NCBI GenBank assembly: GCA_002471345.1 | Contig: DKPS01000064.1 | Coordinates: forward strand, 4,235-68,234 | Direction: 5' to 3' | DNA from: Saprospiraceae bacterium UBA7328 | GTDB lineage: Bacteria; Bacteroidota; Bacteroidia; Chitinophagales; Saprospiraceae | DNA: 64,000 bases | Shown: one piece after another, positions 24,074 to 32,329 of the stretch | Layout: each line of letters begins with the position of its first letter | How positions within the stretch are numbered: position 1 is the stretch's first letter | Position numbers and translations under genes: made by a program | The notes under the pieces: model-generated | Database searches by the model: none | What the model was told of the DNA's origin: nothing | Seen by the model: the letters and a program-made list of their open reading frames with translations, nothing else

Positions 24074-25069
24074 CATTCTGGGTTCGGGTGCCATATCAAA
24101 AGAACTAAATTCTTTTTTTAAGAATTTATAATAGGCTGTGATTCCTATCATTCCAGCATTATCAGTACAATATTGAAATTCAGGTACGAAAACATTCCAG
24201 TCATTGGATTCGGATAATTTTTGAAGTTCTTTTCTCAGTCCTGAGTTTGCTGACACCCCTCCTGCTATGGCTAAATCTTGTATTTTGTACTCTTCCGAAG
24301 CTATTGTCAGTTTTTTAATTAAGATTTCCACTATTGTGGATTGTATTGAAGAACACAAGTCATTCAAATTATTTTCGATGAATTTTGGATTTTCTTTTAT
24401 TTCTTTTTTTAGATAGTAGAGAATAGAAGTTTTTAATCCACTAAAACTAAAGTTGTGTCCATCTACTTTGGGTTTAGCGAATCTAAAAGTATTTTGACCC
24501 TGATTGGCAAGTTTATCAATGTGTGGTCCTGCCGGATATGGTAAGCCAAGCATTTTGCCAGCTTTATCAAAAGCTTCACCAGCTGCATCATCTATTGTAG
24601 TTCCTATGACTTCCATATCCAAATGGTCATTAACTTTTACTATTTGAGTGTGTCCACCTGATACTGTAAGGCACAAAAAAGGAAATGATGGATAAGGCTC
24701 TTCTATAAAATGGGCTAAGATGTGAGCCTGCATGTGATTTACTTCGATAATGGGTATATCCAAAGCCGCAGCCATGCTTTTTGCAAATGATACCCCAACC
24801 AGTAGACTTCCTAGAAGCCCGGGGCCCTTTGTTACTGCTATTGCTGATAAGTGGTGCTTGTCAATTTTAGCTTCATATAAAGCTGCTATTACTACAGGTA
24901 AGATTTTCTGATGATGTTTTCTTGAAGCTAATTCTGGGACAACACCTCCATACTTTTCATGTACTTTTTGATTGTAGGTTACATTGGCAACAATATTATT
25001 ATTCTTAAAAACAGCTGCAGAAGTATCATCACAAGATGATTCAATTGATAAAATGTAATCAGTACCCAC
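24065..25069 (-). CDS. tsaD: tRNA N6-adenosine threonylcarbamoyltransferase TsaD
   Basis: 334 residues from GTG at 25069 (giving MGTDYILSIESSCDDTSAAV). A TTG three codons upstream at 25078 is an alternative, and there is no ATG. Kae1/TsaD features: IESSCDDT, the metal-binding HMQAH, LTVSGGHTQIV, GEAFDKAGKMLGLPYPAGP, FSFSGLKTS, and AGGVSANSGLR, ending with CTDNAGMIG. With TsaB, TsaC and TsaE it makes t6A37 in ANN-decoding tRNAs. tsaB and tsaE are not here. A short inverted repeat lies 18 nt upstream of the start. Confidence 0.96.
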   Translation of the reverse strand: MGTDYILSIESSCDDTSAAVFKNNNIVANVTYNQKVHEKYGGVVPELASRKHHQKILPVVIAALYEAKIDKHHLSAIAVTKGPGLLGSLLVGVSFAKSMAAALDIPIIEVNHMQAHILAHFIEEPYPSFPFLCLTVSGGHTQIVKVNDHLDMEVIGTTIDDAAGEAFDKAGKMLGLPYPAGPHIDKLANQGQNTFRFAKPKVDGHNFSFSGLKTSILYYLKKEIKENPKFIENNLNDLCSSIQSTIVEILIKKLTIASEEYKIQDLAIAGGVSANSGLRKELQKLSESNDWNVFVPEFQYCTDNAGMIGITAYYKFLKKEFSSFDMAPEPRMKF

Positions 25070-25086
25070 CAAAATCAAGTTTTAAA

Positions 25087-25103
25087 TCATCTTTAAAAGA
25101 TGA
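25087..25103 (-). promoter_or_regulatory. Hairpin in the tsaD leader
   Basis: TCATCTT, loop TAA(A), AAGATGA. A near-perfect 7-bp stem 18 nt upstream of the tsaD GTG and downstream of its candidate -7 element, so it would lie in the mRNA leader. Confidence 0.4.
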
Positions 25104-25122
25104 ATCATTGTTAAAATCAATG

Positions 25123-25130
25123 CAAATGTA
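25123..25130 (-). promoter_or_regulatory. Candidate -7 element for tsaD
   Basis: Minus strand TACATTTG, a full TAnnTTTG match, 53 nt upstream of the GTG start. No clear -33 motif. Confidence 0.4.
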
Positions 25131-25261
25131 GTTGTGCGAAAGAATAATAATCTTAAAAAGATTTGAAGACATTAAAAAAAATAGATTTCATGGCTTTGGA
25201 AAACAATGATTTATAAGAAAATAGCTATTATTGCGAAGTACAAAAAGGAAATTAATCAACA

Positions 25262-25843
25262 ATGAGAATAATATTAAATTTGGTTTTGATAGCATTGATT
25301 GCTGCTCTTGCATATCTTCTTTATTCTGGAATCGCAGAACCGATAAAGTTTAAAGCAGAAAAAGACAAAAGACAAGAAGCTGTAGTCGCTCAGCTTGAGG
25401 ACATTCGTACCTCTCAAGAACTTTATAGAGATATAACTGGTAAATTTGCAAACGGTTTTGATTCATTAACATATGTTTTGAAGACAGATAGTATTCCCTT
25501 TAGACAGGTATTAGAAGATCCAGAGTTTCCCGGTGATCCTGATAAATTTATAGTGAATACAATTTATTCTTCGGCAATTGATTCGATTAATGCCATGGGA
25601 ATTGATCTTGATGGATTGGCAAATGTGCCATATTCTAATGGGGCTAAATTCTCAATAACGTCTGATACAATGACCTACCAAAAAACGAAAGTTTGGGTAA
25701 CTGAAACTATGACGCAATGGTCAGAATTCATGGGTAGCTATGCTAGCACAAGCTATATGAAGTATGATGACACTTATAATCCTGCAAATATGATAGGGTT
25801 TGGAAGTTTGAATTCGCCTAATTTAGAAGGTAATTGGAAATAG
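25262..25843 (+). CDS. Membrane-anchored pseudopilin-like protein, unknown function
   Basis: 193 residues. A single N-terminal membrane helix (about 4-24) is followed by KFKAEKDKRQEAVVAQLEDIRTSQELYRDITGKFA, a long helix in which the IRTSQELYRDITGKF motif resembles the pseudopilin pattern of residues aligning after the membrane helix. The globular remainder is not recognised and has no cysteine pair. It overlaps the DUF3822 gene by 10 nt, and that in turn overlaps rsmD, a conserved order in Bacteroidota as far as I recall. A role in envelope assembly is possible. The function is not known. Confidence 0.7.
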   Translation: MRIILNLVLIALIAALAYLLYSGIAEPIKFKAEKDKRQEAVVAQLEDIRTSQELYRDITGKFANGFDSLTYVLKTDSIPFRQVLEDPEFPGDPDKFIVNTIYSSAIDSINAMGIDLDGLANVPYSNGAKFSITSDTMTYQKTKVWVTETMTQWSEFMGSYASTSYMKYDDTYNPANMIGFGSLNSPNLEGNWK

Positions 25844-26643
25844 AAATACCTTTTTCAAGAAGACAAATATCTTTAGAGCAATCTTCTAAGGATTTAAAAT
25901 ACAGGGCTATCCTTTCAAGGGATAGCCTTTTTTATGGCTTGTTTAATTCCAATAATCAGATTCTTCATTATGGTAGAATCAATGTAGATGTTATACCAAA
26001 AACATCACTTCTCAATCAGCATAAACATGAATTCGGTCATTCAATAGTTGCTTTTAACAATCCTATATTTAGTCTTTTAGAATCTAATAGCGAGACCTTC
26101 AAGAAGTCACTGCTAAAATTTAATCACAGTATATCCGATTTGACTCGCTATCTCATATTTTCTGAAAAAGTAGTGAACTCTTCATCAGTTCTTACCTATG
26201 CCATTCCAAAACCAATAACAAAAGCGCTTTCTAAGCACATTGTGATGTGTGATTTCTCTCATTACCAGAAGGTATTTCTTGATTCAATAGGAATTAATCA
26301 ACTCGGCAGTGAAATTCACTTAAGTTTATTAAGCGGGAATTTAAACCTCATATATTTTGAGAAAGGTGAACTTCAGATAGCAAATTGCTATCAAGTCCGA
26401 AATGAGTCTGACTTTTACTACTATATCGCATTAATTTATGATCAGTACAAACTGAAAAAAGGAGAAACACAGATCTTAATGGACGGGGATTTCTCAGAGG
26501 TAAAATTAGATAAGGAGAAGTTTTTCCATTTTTTTGGAGTAGAGCCAGAAATTATTCACTTAGACACTGAAACTAATGAAACCAATACTACATTAGTTGC
26601 GTTAACTCGACTAAACAGATGCGCATCGTTGGAGGAAGTTTAG
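25834..26643 (+). CDS. DUF3822 family protein
   Basis: 269 residues, read from TTG at 25834, which overlaps the last 10 nt of the previous gene. No ATG occurs in the first 150 codons of the frame at a plausible place. The N-terminus (SRRQISLEQSSKDLKYRAILSRDSLFYGLF) and the C-terminal NLIYFEKGELQIANCYQVRNESDFYYYIALIYDQYKL match DUF3822, a Bacteroidota family with an actin-like fold in which the second half carries the FEKG-x-L-x-x-(A/C)N segment. Function unknown. It overlaps rsmD by 25 nt, so translation is probably coupled. Confidence 0.82.
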   Translation: MEIEIPFSRRQISLEQSSKDLKYRAILSRDSLFYGLFNSNNQILHYGRINVDVIPKTSLLNQHKHEFGHSIVAFNNPIFSLLESNSETFKKSLLKFNHSISDLTRYLIFSEKVVNSSSVLTYAIPKPITKALSKHIVMCDFSHYQKVFLDSIGINQLGSEIHLSLLSGNLNLIYFEKGELQIANCYQVRNESDFYYYIALIYDQYKLKKGETQILMDGDFSEVKLDKEKFFHFFGVEPEIIHLDTETNETNTTLVALTRLNRCASLEEV

Positions 26644-27158
26644 GAGGAAGATTGTTAAGGCCGAATATGAAAGGTTGGCCGACGAGACCGACTACCGATA
26701 TATCGAAGGAAGCATTATTTAATATTCTCCATAATAGAATTGAATTTTCAGATGTCAAAATGCTCGATTTGTTCGGTGGAGCTGGTAATCATTCGTTTGA
26801 ATTTATATCCAGAGGATGTAATGATGTGACATATGTAGACCTTCATCCGAAATGTATACATTTTGTTAAGAATCAAGCAGAGGAGTTTGGAGTCTCAGAC
26901 AGCATTAAAGTGATAAGAGGAGATGTTCAAAAATTTGTTTCCAGTTGTAAGGTGAATTTTGACTATATTTTTGCTGGACCTCCTTATCCATTAGTTTGGT
27001 TAAAACAAATTCCAGATTTAATTGTCAAAAATGAATTGATAAAAGAAGGTGGAATTTTAGTGATAGAACATAATCCGACTCATGATTTTACAAATCATCG
27101 GCAATTTATTGAAAAAAGAAAATATGGGCAGACCATTTTTAGTTTCTTTGCGCCCTGA
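26619..27158 (+). CDS. rsmD: 16S rRNA (guanine966-N2)-methyltransferase RsmD, altered PPY motif
   Basis: 179 residues. It begins MRIVGGSLGGRLL, the standard RsmD start, with RPTTDISKEALFNIL, then the SAM-binding MLDLFGGAGNHSFEFISRG and VDLHPKC. The catalytic motif IV, which is (D/N)PPY in this family, reads IFAGPPY, with Gly120 (codon GGA at 26976-26978) in the position of Asp/Asn. That residue positions the exocyclic amine of guanine, so activity is uncertain unless the change is tolerated or is a sequencing error. The rest of the protein is intact. It overlaps the DUF3822 gene and is followed 13 nt later by argS. Confidence 0.88.
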   Translation: MRIVGGSLGGRLLRPNMKGWPTRPTTDISKEALFNILHNRIEFSDVKMLDLFGGAGNHSFEFISRGCNDVTYVDLHPKCIHFVKNQAEEFGVSDSIKVIRGDVQKFVSSCKVNFDYIFAGPPYPLVWLKQIPDLIVKNELIKEGGILVIEHNPTHDFTNHRQFIEKRKYGQTIFSFFAP

Positions 27159-27171
27159 ATGTAATCAGTAG

Positions 27172-29016
27172 ATGAAGTTTATACATAATATAAAGGAAAA
27201 AGTAAAAATAGCCTTCGGTGAGCTTTACAACTTTGATATTGATTCAAAAGAGGTTTTGATCAATGAAACCAGAAAAGAATTTGATGGAAGCTACACCGTC
27301 GTATTGTTTCCATTTATAAAAAAAGCAAAAACCTCACCCCAAGAATTAGGAGTGAAATTAGGAGAATATCTCACAGACCATCTTGATTTTGTTTCAGGAT
27401 TTAATGTGGTAAAAGGGTTTTTGAATCTTGAATTCGAAGGAAGTTTCTGGGTAGAAAAATTACAATCCATTCTTTCCTCTGATTCTTATGGTAATTTACC
27501 TCAGAAAGGAGAAAAGGTTTTAGTCGAGTTCAGTTCTCCAAATACGAATAAACCATTACATCTTGGCCATATAAGGAATATACTATTAGGATGGTCTACT
27601 CACAAGATATTAGAAGCAGCTGGATATAAGACTATTAAAACTCAAATCATAAATGACAGAGGCATTGCTGTGTGCAAAAGTATGCTGTCGTGGCAGCTTT
27701 TCGCTGATGGAGCAACACCCAAGACAAAGGGAGTCAAGTCTGATCACTTTGTAGGTGATTATTATGTGCTTTTTGATAAAAAATTGAATGAAGAGTATTC
27801 AAAATGGCAACAAAAAGAGGAAGCAATTGATGTGTACAATTCTTCACGAAAAGAAAATGAGGCAAAAGAAATATTCTTTAAAAGATATAAGAATACTTAC
27901 TTCAATGAATTCAGTGACCTCGGGAAGCAAGCCAAAGCTATGCTTATTAAATGGGAAAGAAATGATGAAAAAGTAAGGAATCTGTGGACTCAAATGAACG
28001 ATTGGTGCTATGAAGGATTTGATGCAACTTATAAAAAAATAGGGGTAGATTTCGACATACTATATTATGAGTCAGATACCTACCTACTTGGGAAAAAATC
28101 AGTAGAAGACGGGTTGAGCAAAGGACTTTTTTATAAGAAAGAAGATGAAAGCATTTGGGTAGATCTTGAAGACTCAGGAATGGATCAAAAAATTCTTTTG
28201 AGAAGTGATGGTACGTCGGTGTATATGACTCAAGATATTGGAACTGCACAAAAACGTAATGAAGATCATCATTGTGATAAGATGATTTATGTAGTCGGTG
28301 ATGAACAGGAATATCATTTCTCGGTTTTGTTTGAGATCCTTAAGAAGTTGGACGAACCCTATTCGGATGGACTTTTTCATTTGTCGTATGGGATGGTAGA
28401 TTTACCAACTGGCAAAATGAAGTCTCGAGAGGGTACAGTTGTAGATGCTGATGACTTGGTGGCTGATGTAATAGGTGAAGCAAGAGTTTCGGCAGAAGAA
28501 AGAGGAGATATTGTATCATTTACAGAATCGGAGAAAAGTGAGCTCTATAGAAAGATTGGACTAGGAGCATTAAAATATTTTATTCTCAAGGTGGACCCAA
28601 AAAAGAGAATGGTCTTTGACCCCAAAGAAAGTGTCGATATGCAAGGTCAAACTGGGCCATACATACAAAATGCTTATGTGAGGATACAGTCTGTTCTACG
28701 CAAATACCAAGAGCTTAAAAAGGATATAAAAACTGAAAACTATAATCCTGAACAAATTGAAGCTGATATTATTCAAAAATTAGTGAACTATCCCAATGAA
28801 GTAGATATTGCAGCAGCGTCATACGACCCTTCGAGAATAGCAACATATGGGTTTGAGCTGGCTAAGATGTATCACAAATTCTATCATGACCTTAGAATCC
28901 TTACTGCAGAAAATGATCTCGCTATGGCATTCAGAATAGAATTGAGTAAGTGTGTTTCTAAAGTATTAGCTCATTCTATGGATTTATTGGGAATAGAAAT
29001 GCCTGAAAGAATGTAA
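27172..29016 (+). CDS. argS: Arginyl-tRNA synthetase
   Basis: 614 residues. Add-1 N-terminal domain (about 1-115), then VEFSSPNTNKPLHLGHIRN containing the HIGH-class motif HLGH, IINDRGIAVCKSM, and the position equivalent to KMSKS read as KMKSREGTVV, as usual for ArgRS. The C-terminal anticodon-binding all-helical domain starts near MQGQTGPYIQNAYVRIQSVL and ends EMPERM. It sits in a tight + strand run, 13 nt after rsmD and 1 nt before glnS. Confidence 0.97.
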   Translation: MKFIHNIKEKVKIAFGELYNFDIDSKEVLINETRKEFDGSYTVVLFPFIKKAKTSPQELGVKLGEYLTDHLDFVSGFNVVKGFLNLEFEGSFWVEKLQSILSSDSYGNLPQKGEKVLVEFSSPNTNKPLHLGHIRNILLGWSTHKILEAAGYKTIKTQIINDRGIAVCKSMLSWQLFADGATPKTKGVKSDHFVGDYYVLFDKKLNEEYSKWQQKEEAIDVYNSSRKENEAKEIFFKRYKNTYFNEFSDLGKQAKAMLIKWERNDEKVRNLWTQMNDWCYEGFDATYKKIGVDFDILYYESDTYLLGKKSVEDGLSKGLFYKKEDESIWVDLEDSGMDQKILLRSDGTSVYMTQDIGTAQKRNEDHHCDKMIYVVGDEQEYHFSVLFEILKKLDEPYSDGLFHLSYGMVDLPTGKMKSREGTVVDADDLVADVIGEARVSAEERGDIVSFTESEKSELYRKIGLGALKYFILKVDPKKRMVFDPKESVDMQGQTGPYIQNAYVRIQSVLRKYQELKKDIKTENYNPEQIEADIIQKLVNYPNEVDIAAASYDPSRIATYGFELAKMYHKFYHDLRILTAENDLAMAFRIELSKCVSKVLAHSMDLLGIEMPERM

Positions 29017-29017
29017 A

Positions 29018-30694
29018 ATGACAGAGGATAAAAAAGCATCTAAAAATTTCATTGAAGAAATCATTGAAGATGATTTAAAAAATGGTCTTCATAAAGGAAA
29101 AATACATACTCGTTTTCCTCCTGAACCAAACGGATACTTACACATAGGTCACGCAAAAGCTATCTGTCTCAATTTTGGGATAGCTCAGACATATAACGGT
29201 AAGACAAATCTAAGATTTGATGATACCAATCCACTTACTGAGGATACTTCTTATGTGGATGCCATTAAAAAAGATGTTAAATGGTTGGGTTTTGAATGGG
29301 CTAATGAGTGTTACGCATCGGATTATTTTAGTCAGCTTTATGAGTTCGCTCAAAAACTCATTTCCAATGATTTAGCCTTCATAGATGAATCATCAGTAGA
29401 TGAAATAGCTGAGCAAAAAGGAACGCCTACATCTTCTGGAAAAGAAAGTCCATTTAGAAATCGTCCAAAAGAAGAAAGTCTTCAATTGTTTGAGGACATG
29501 AAAAATGGAAAGGTTGAAGACGGTGATATGGTGCTTAGGGCAAAAATAGATATGGAATCCCCCAATATGCACATGAGAGACCCTGTGATATACAGAGTGA
29601 AAAAAGCTACACATCATCGTACTGGTGATGATTGGTGTATTTATCCTATGTATGATTTTGCTCATGGACAATCTGACAGCATTGAAGGTATCACTCATTC
29701 TTTATGTTCGTTGGAGTTTATTCATCACAGGCCATTATATGATTGGTTTATTGAAAACTTAGGGATATTTCCTTCAAAGCAAACAGAATTTGCAAGACTG
29801 AATGTGTCTTACATGATCACCAGTAAAAGAAAATTGCTAAAGTTGGTTCAGGAAGGCTTAGTTGACAATTGGGATGATCCTCGAATGTCTACAATTTCAG
29901 GTATGCGTAGAAGAGGTTATCCTGCGGCTGCAATTAGAACATTCTGTGACAAAGTGGGAATTGCAAAGCGTGAAAACTTAATCGATATTGCTCTTCTCGA
30001 ATCTTGTGTGAGAGATGAATTAAATAAGACAGCTACCAGAGCAATGGCAGTGTTGGATCCAATTAAAGTCGTAATCACTAATTTCCCCCAAGATAAAACA
30101 GAGATACTTTCGGCTGTTGACAATCCTGAGGAAGAGAATAGTAAAAGTCATGATATGCCTTTCTCTAGGGAGATCTTTATAGAGAAAGGAGATTTTATGG
30201 TGGATCCACCTAAGAAATTTTTCAGGTTAGGTCCTGATAGATCTGTAAGATTGAAAAATGCGTATATCATTACATGTGAGTCATATGAACTGGATGAGAA
30301 TGGAGAAGTGAAAGAAGTGAGATGTATTTATCATCAAAATAGTAAAAGTGGTTCAGATACTTCAGGGATAAAAGCAAAGGGAACTTTACACTGGGTTTCT
30401 ATAAACCATGCTTTTTATGCTGATGTGGAGGAGTATGATAGACTATTTACTGAAGAGGTTCCTGATGGTCATGAAGACAAAGAATTCCTTGAATTCTTTA
30501 ATGAAAACTCAAAAATCACATTGAAAGATGTACCTATGGAGCCATTTCTGAAAGATGCAAAACCAGGTGATCAGTACCAATTTATGAGAAAAGGGTATTT
30601 TGTCTGTGATCAAGAAAGTAGTGAAAACCGAAAAGTTTTTAATAAAACAGTAGGTCTCAGAGATACCTGGGCAAAAAAACAAAAAAAGAACTAG
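29018..30694 (+). CDS. glnS: Glutaminyl-tRNA synthetase
   Basis: 558 residues. RFPPEPNGYLHIGHAKAI with the HIGH motif, LRFDDTNP, and the GlnRS-type catalytic segment DDWCIYPMYDFAHGQSDSIEGITHSLCSLEF. The KMSKS equivalent reads ITSKRKLLKLV. The anticodon-binding beta-barrel is present (VVITNFP, PPKKFFRLGPDRSVRLKNAY). GlnRS and not the GluRS/GatCAB route is supported by its overall length and the barrel. Translation is probably coupled to argS, whose stop is 1 nt upstream. Confidence 0.97.
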   Translation: MTEDKKASKNFIEEIIEDDLKNGLHKGKIHTRFPPEPNGYLHIGHAKAICLNFGIAQTYNGKTNLRFDDTNPLTEDTSYVDAIKKDVKWLGFEWANECYASDYFSQLYEFAQKLISNDLAFIDESSVDEIAEQKGTPTSSGKESPFRNRPKEESLQLFEDMKNGKVEDGDMVLRAKIDMESPNMHMRDPVIYRVKKATHHRTGDDWCIYPMYDFAHGQSDSIEGITHSLCSLEFIHHRPLYDWFIENLGIFPSKQTEFARLNVSYMITSKRKLLKLVQEGLVDNWDDPRMSTISGMRRRGYPAAAIRTFCDKVGIAKRENLIDIALLESCVRDELNKTATRAMAVLDPIKVVITNFPQDKTEILSAVDNPEEENSKSHDMPFSREIFIEKGDFMVDPPKKFFRLGPDRSVRLKNAYIITCESYELDENGEVKEVRCIYHQNSKSGSDTSGIKAKGTLHWVSINHAFYADVEEYDRLFTEEVPDGHEDKEFLEFFNENSKITLKDVPMEPFLKDAKPGDQYQFMRKGYFVCDQESSENRKVFNKTVGLRDTWAKKQKKN

Positions 30695-30705
30695 GACACA
30701 GCCTC

Positions 30706-31248
30706 ATGGAAAAGGGAAAAGTCATTTTAGCAAAACAGAAGTTCAATCTAACTTTGGATAGACTTTGTCAGCAGCTTATAGAAAACTATGGGGACTTTTC
30801 TGATACATGCATAGTTGGAATCCAAGAGAAAGGAGCACTTTTTTCTGATAGACTGATTACGCATTTAGAAGCTTTTGGACAGGTACCAAAGTTGAAATAT
30901 GGAAAATTGGATATTACATTTTTTCGTGATGACTTCAGAAGAGGAAGATCTCTAACTCCAAGTAAAAATGAAATGGACTTCATTGTAGAAGGTAAAAAGG
31001 TGATACTACTAGATGACGTCTTATATACAGGTAGAACCATACAATCTGCAATGAATGCTTTACAGCAATTAGGTCGTCCCGATAGTGTAGAACTCATGGT
31101 TTTTGTAGATAGAAGGTTCAATAGGCACCTTCCTATACAACCTAATTATGTCGGAATAACGGTAGATGCATTGAATGAGGCCTATGTGAGGGTATATTGG
31201 AGTGAACATTCTGATAAAGATGAAATTCTATTTTTTGATGATAAATAA
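30706..31248 (+). CDS. pyrR: PyrR, pyrimidine regulator/uracil phosphoribosyltransferase
   Basis: 180 residues. The PRPP-binding loop is VILLDDVLYTGRTI, with VGIQEKGALFSDRL near the N-terminus and DITFFRDDFRRG, a basic segment typical of PyrR. VELMVFVDRRFNRHLPIQPNYVG follows PyrR closely. In Bacillus it binds pyr mRNA to cause attenuation and also has UPRTase activity. The target RNA here is not recognisable. It precedes pyrB by 8 nt, a regulator-then-structural-gene order seen in many pyr operons, and follows glnS by 11 nt. Confidence 0.93.
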   Translation: MEKGKVILAKQKFNLTLDRLCQQLIENYGDFSDTCIVGIQEKGALFSDRLITHLEAFGQVPKLKYGKLDITFFRDDFRRGRSLTPSKNEMDFIVEGKKVILLDDVLYTGRTIQSAMNALQQLGRPDSVELMVFVDRRFNRHLPIQPNYVGITVDALNEAYVRVYWSEHSDKDEILFFDDK

Positions 31249-31256
31249 CTTCTGAT

Positions 31257-32192
31257 TTGTCGAAAGAAACAGTATTGAGTACAAAACATTTATTAGGAAT
31301 AAAAGACCTGACTCCTAATGATATTAACCTCATATTTCAGACCGCGGATGGGTTTAAAGAAGTTATAAATAGACCTATTAAAAAAGTTCCTTCACTGAGG
31401 GATATTACTATAGCAAATTTATTCTTTGAAAACTCTACAAGAACAAAGATTTCATTTGAATTAGCAGAGAAACGACTTTCTGCTGATGTTGTTAATTTTT
31501 CAGCTTCCAGTTCATCTGTAACGAAAGGAGAGACCCTACTTGATACAGTGAATAACATTCTGAGTATGAAGGTGGATATGGTAGTGCTCAGACATCCTAC
31601 ACAAGGAGCTCCACATTTCTTAGCAAATAAGATCAATGCTAATGTCATCAATGCGGGTGATGGTACGCATGAACATCCCACACAGGCTTTATTAGATAGT
31701 TATTCTATTAGAGAAAAGTATAAAAATTTTAATGACCTTAAAGTTTGTATTATAGGAGATATTATGCATTCTAGAGTTGCGTTAAGTAATATATTTTGCT
31801 TGAAGAAACTTGGAGCTCAGGTCAAAGTATGTGGCCCTCCCACCTTAATACCCAAAATGACAACTTCTTTAGGAATAGATGTAGAATATGATATCGACAA
31901 AGCTTTAGAATGGTGTGATGTTGCTAATGTTTTGAGAATCCAGTTTGAAAGGCAGGACGAGAAATTTATTCCCAGTTTAAGAGAATATTCCACTTATTAT
32001 GGAATTACCCTTGATCGTGTAAATAAGCTTTCAAAAGAAATTACAATTATGCATCCAGGCCCAATAAATAGGGGAGTGGAAATTTCAAGTGACCTTGCTG
32101 ATTCAGAACATTCAATAATATTAGATCAAGTTGAAAATGGAGTAGCTATTAGAATGGCTGTTTTATATCTTTTAGCAGGTCAAAATGGCTAA
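31257..32192 (+). CDS. pyrB: Aspartate carbamoyltransferase catalytic subunit
   Basis: 311 residues from a TTG start at 31257 (no ATG fits: the next conserved N-terminal part HLLGIKDL lies just inside). Carbamoyl-phosphate motif FENSTRTK with Ser60-Thr61-Arg62-Thr63, VLRHPTQGAP, the HPTQALLDSYSI segment, and MHPGPINRGVEI for the aspartate site. Catalyses the first committed pyrimidine step. No pyrI regulatory subunit is adjacent, so an unregulated trimer, or PyrR-controlled expression, is likely. Confidence 0.95.
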   Translation: MSKETVLSTKHLLGIKDLTPNDINLIFQTADGFKEVINRPIKKVPSLRDITIANLFFENSTRTKISFELAEKRLSADVVNFSASSSSVTKGETLLDTVNNILSMKVDMVVLRHPTQGAPHFLANKINANVINAGDGTHEHPTQALLDSYSIREKYKNFNDLKVCIIGDIMHSRVALSNIFCLKKLGAQVKVCGPPTLIPKMTTSLGIDVEYDIDKALEWCDVANVLRIQFERQDEKFIPSLREYSTYYGITLDRVNKLSKEITIMHPGPINRGVEISSDLADSEHSIILDQVENGVAIRMAVLYLLAGQNG

Positions 32193-32329
32193 GACCAATT
32201 AAATTCAACCCAAGTGCTGGAATAATTTTTGCTTTCCTGTTAAATAACTCAAAAAAAATCTACAACCTGTTAACCTATTTATGTTAGAATATCGTTATAA
32301 GTACGGTTTTAAATATCACTTCAATTACA

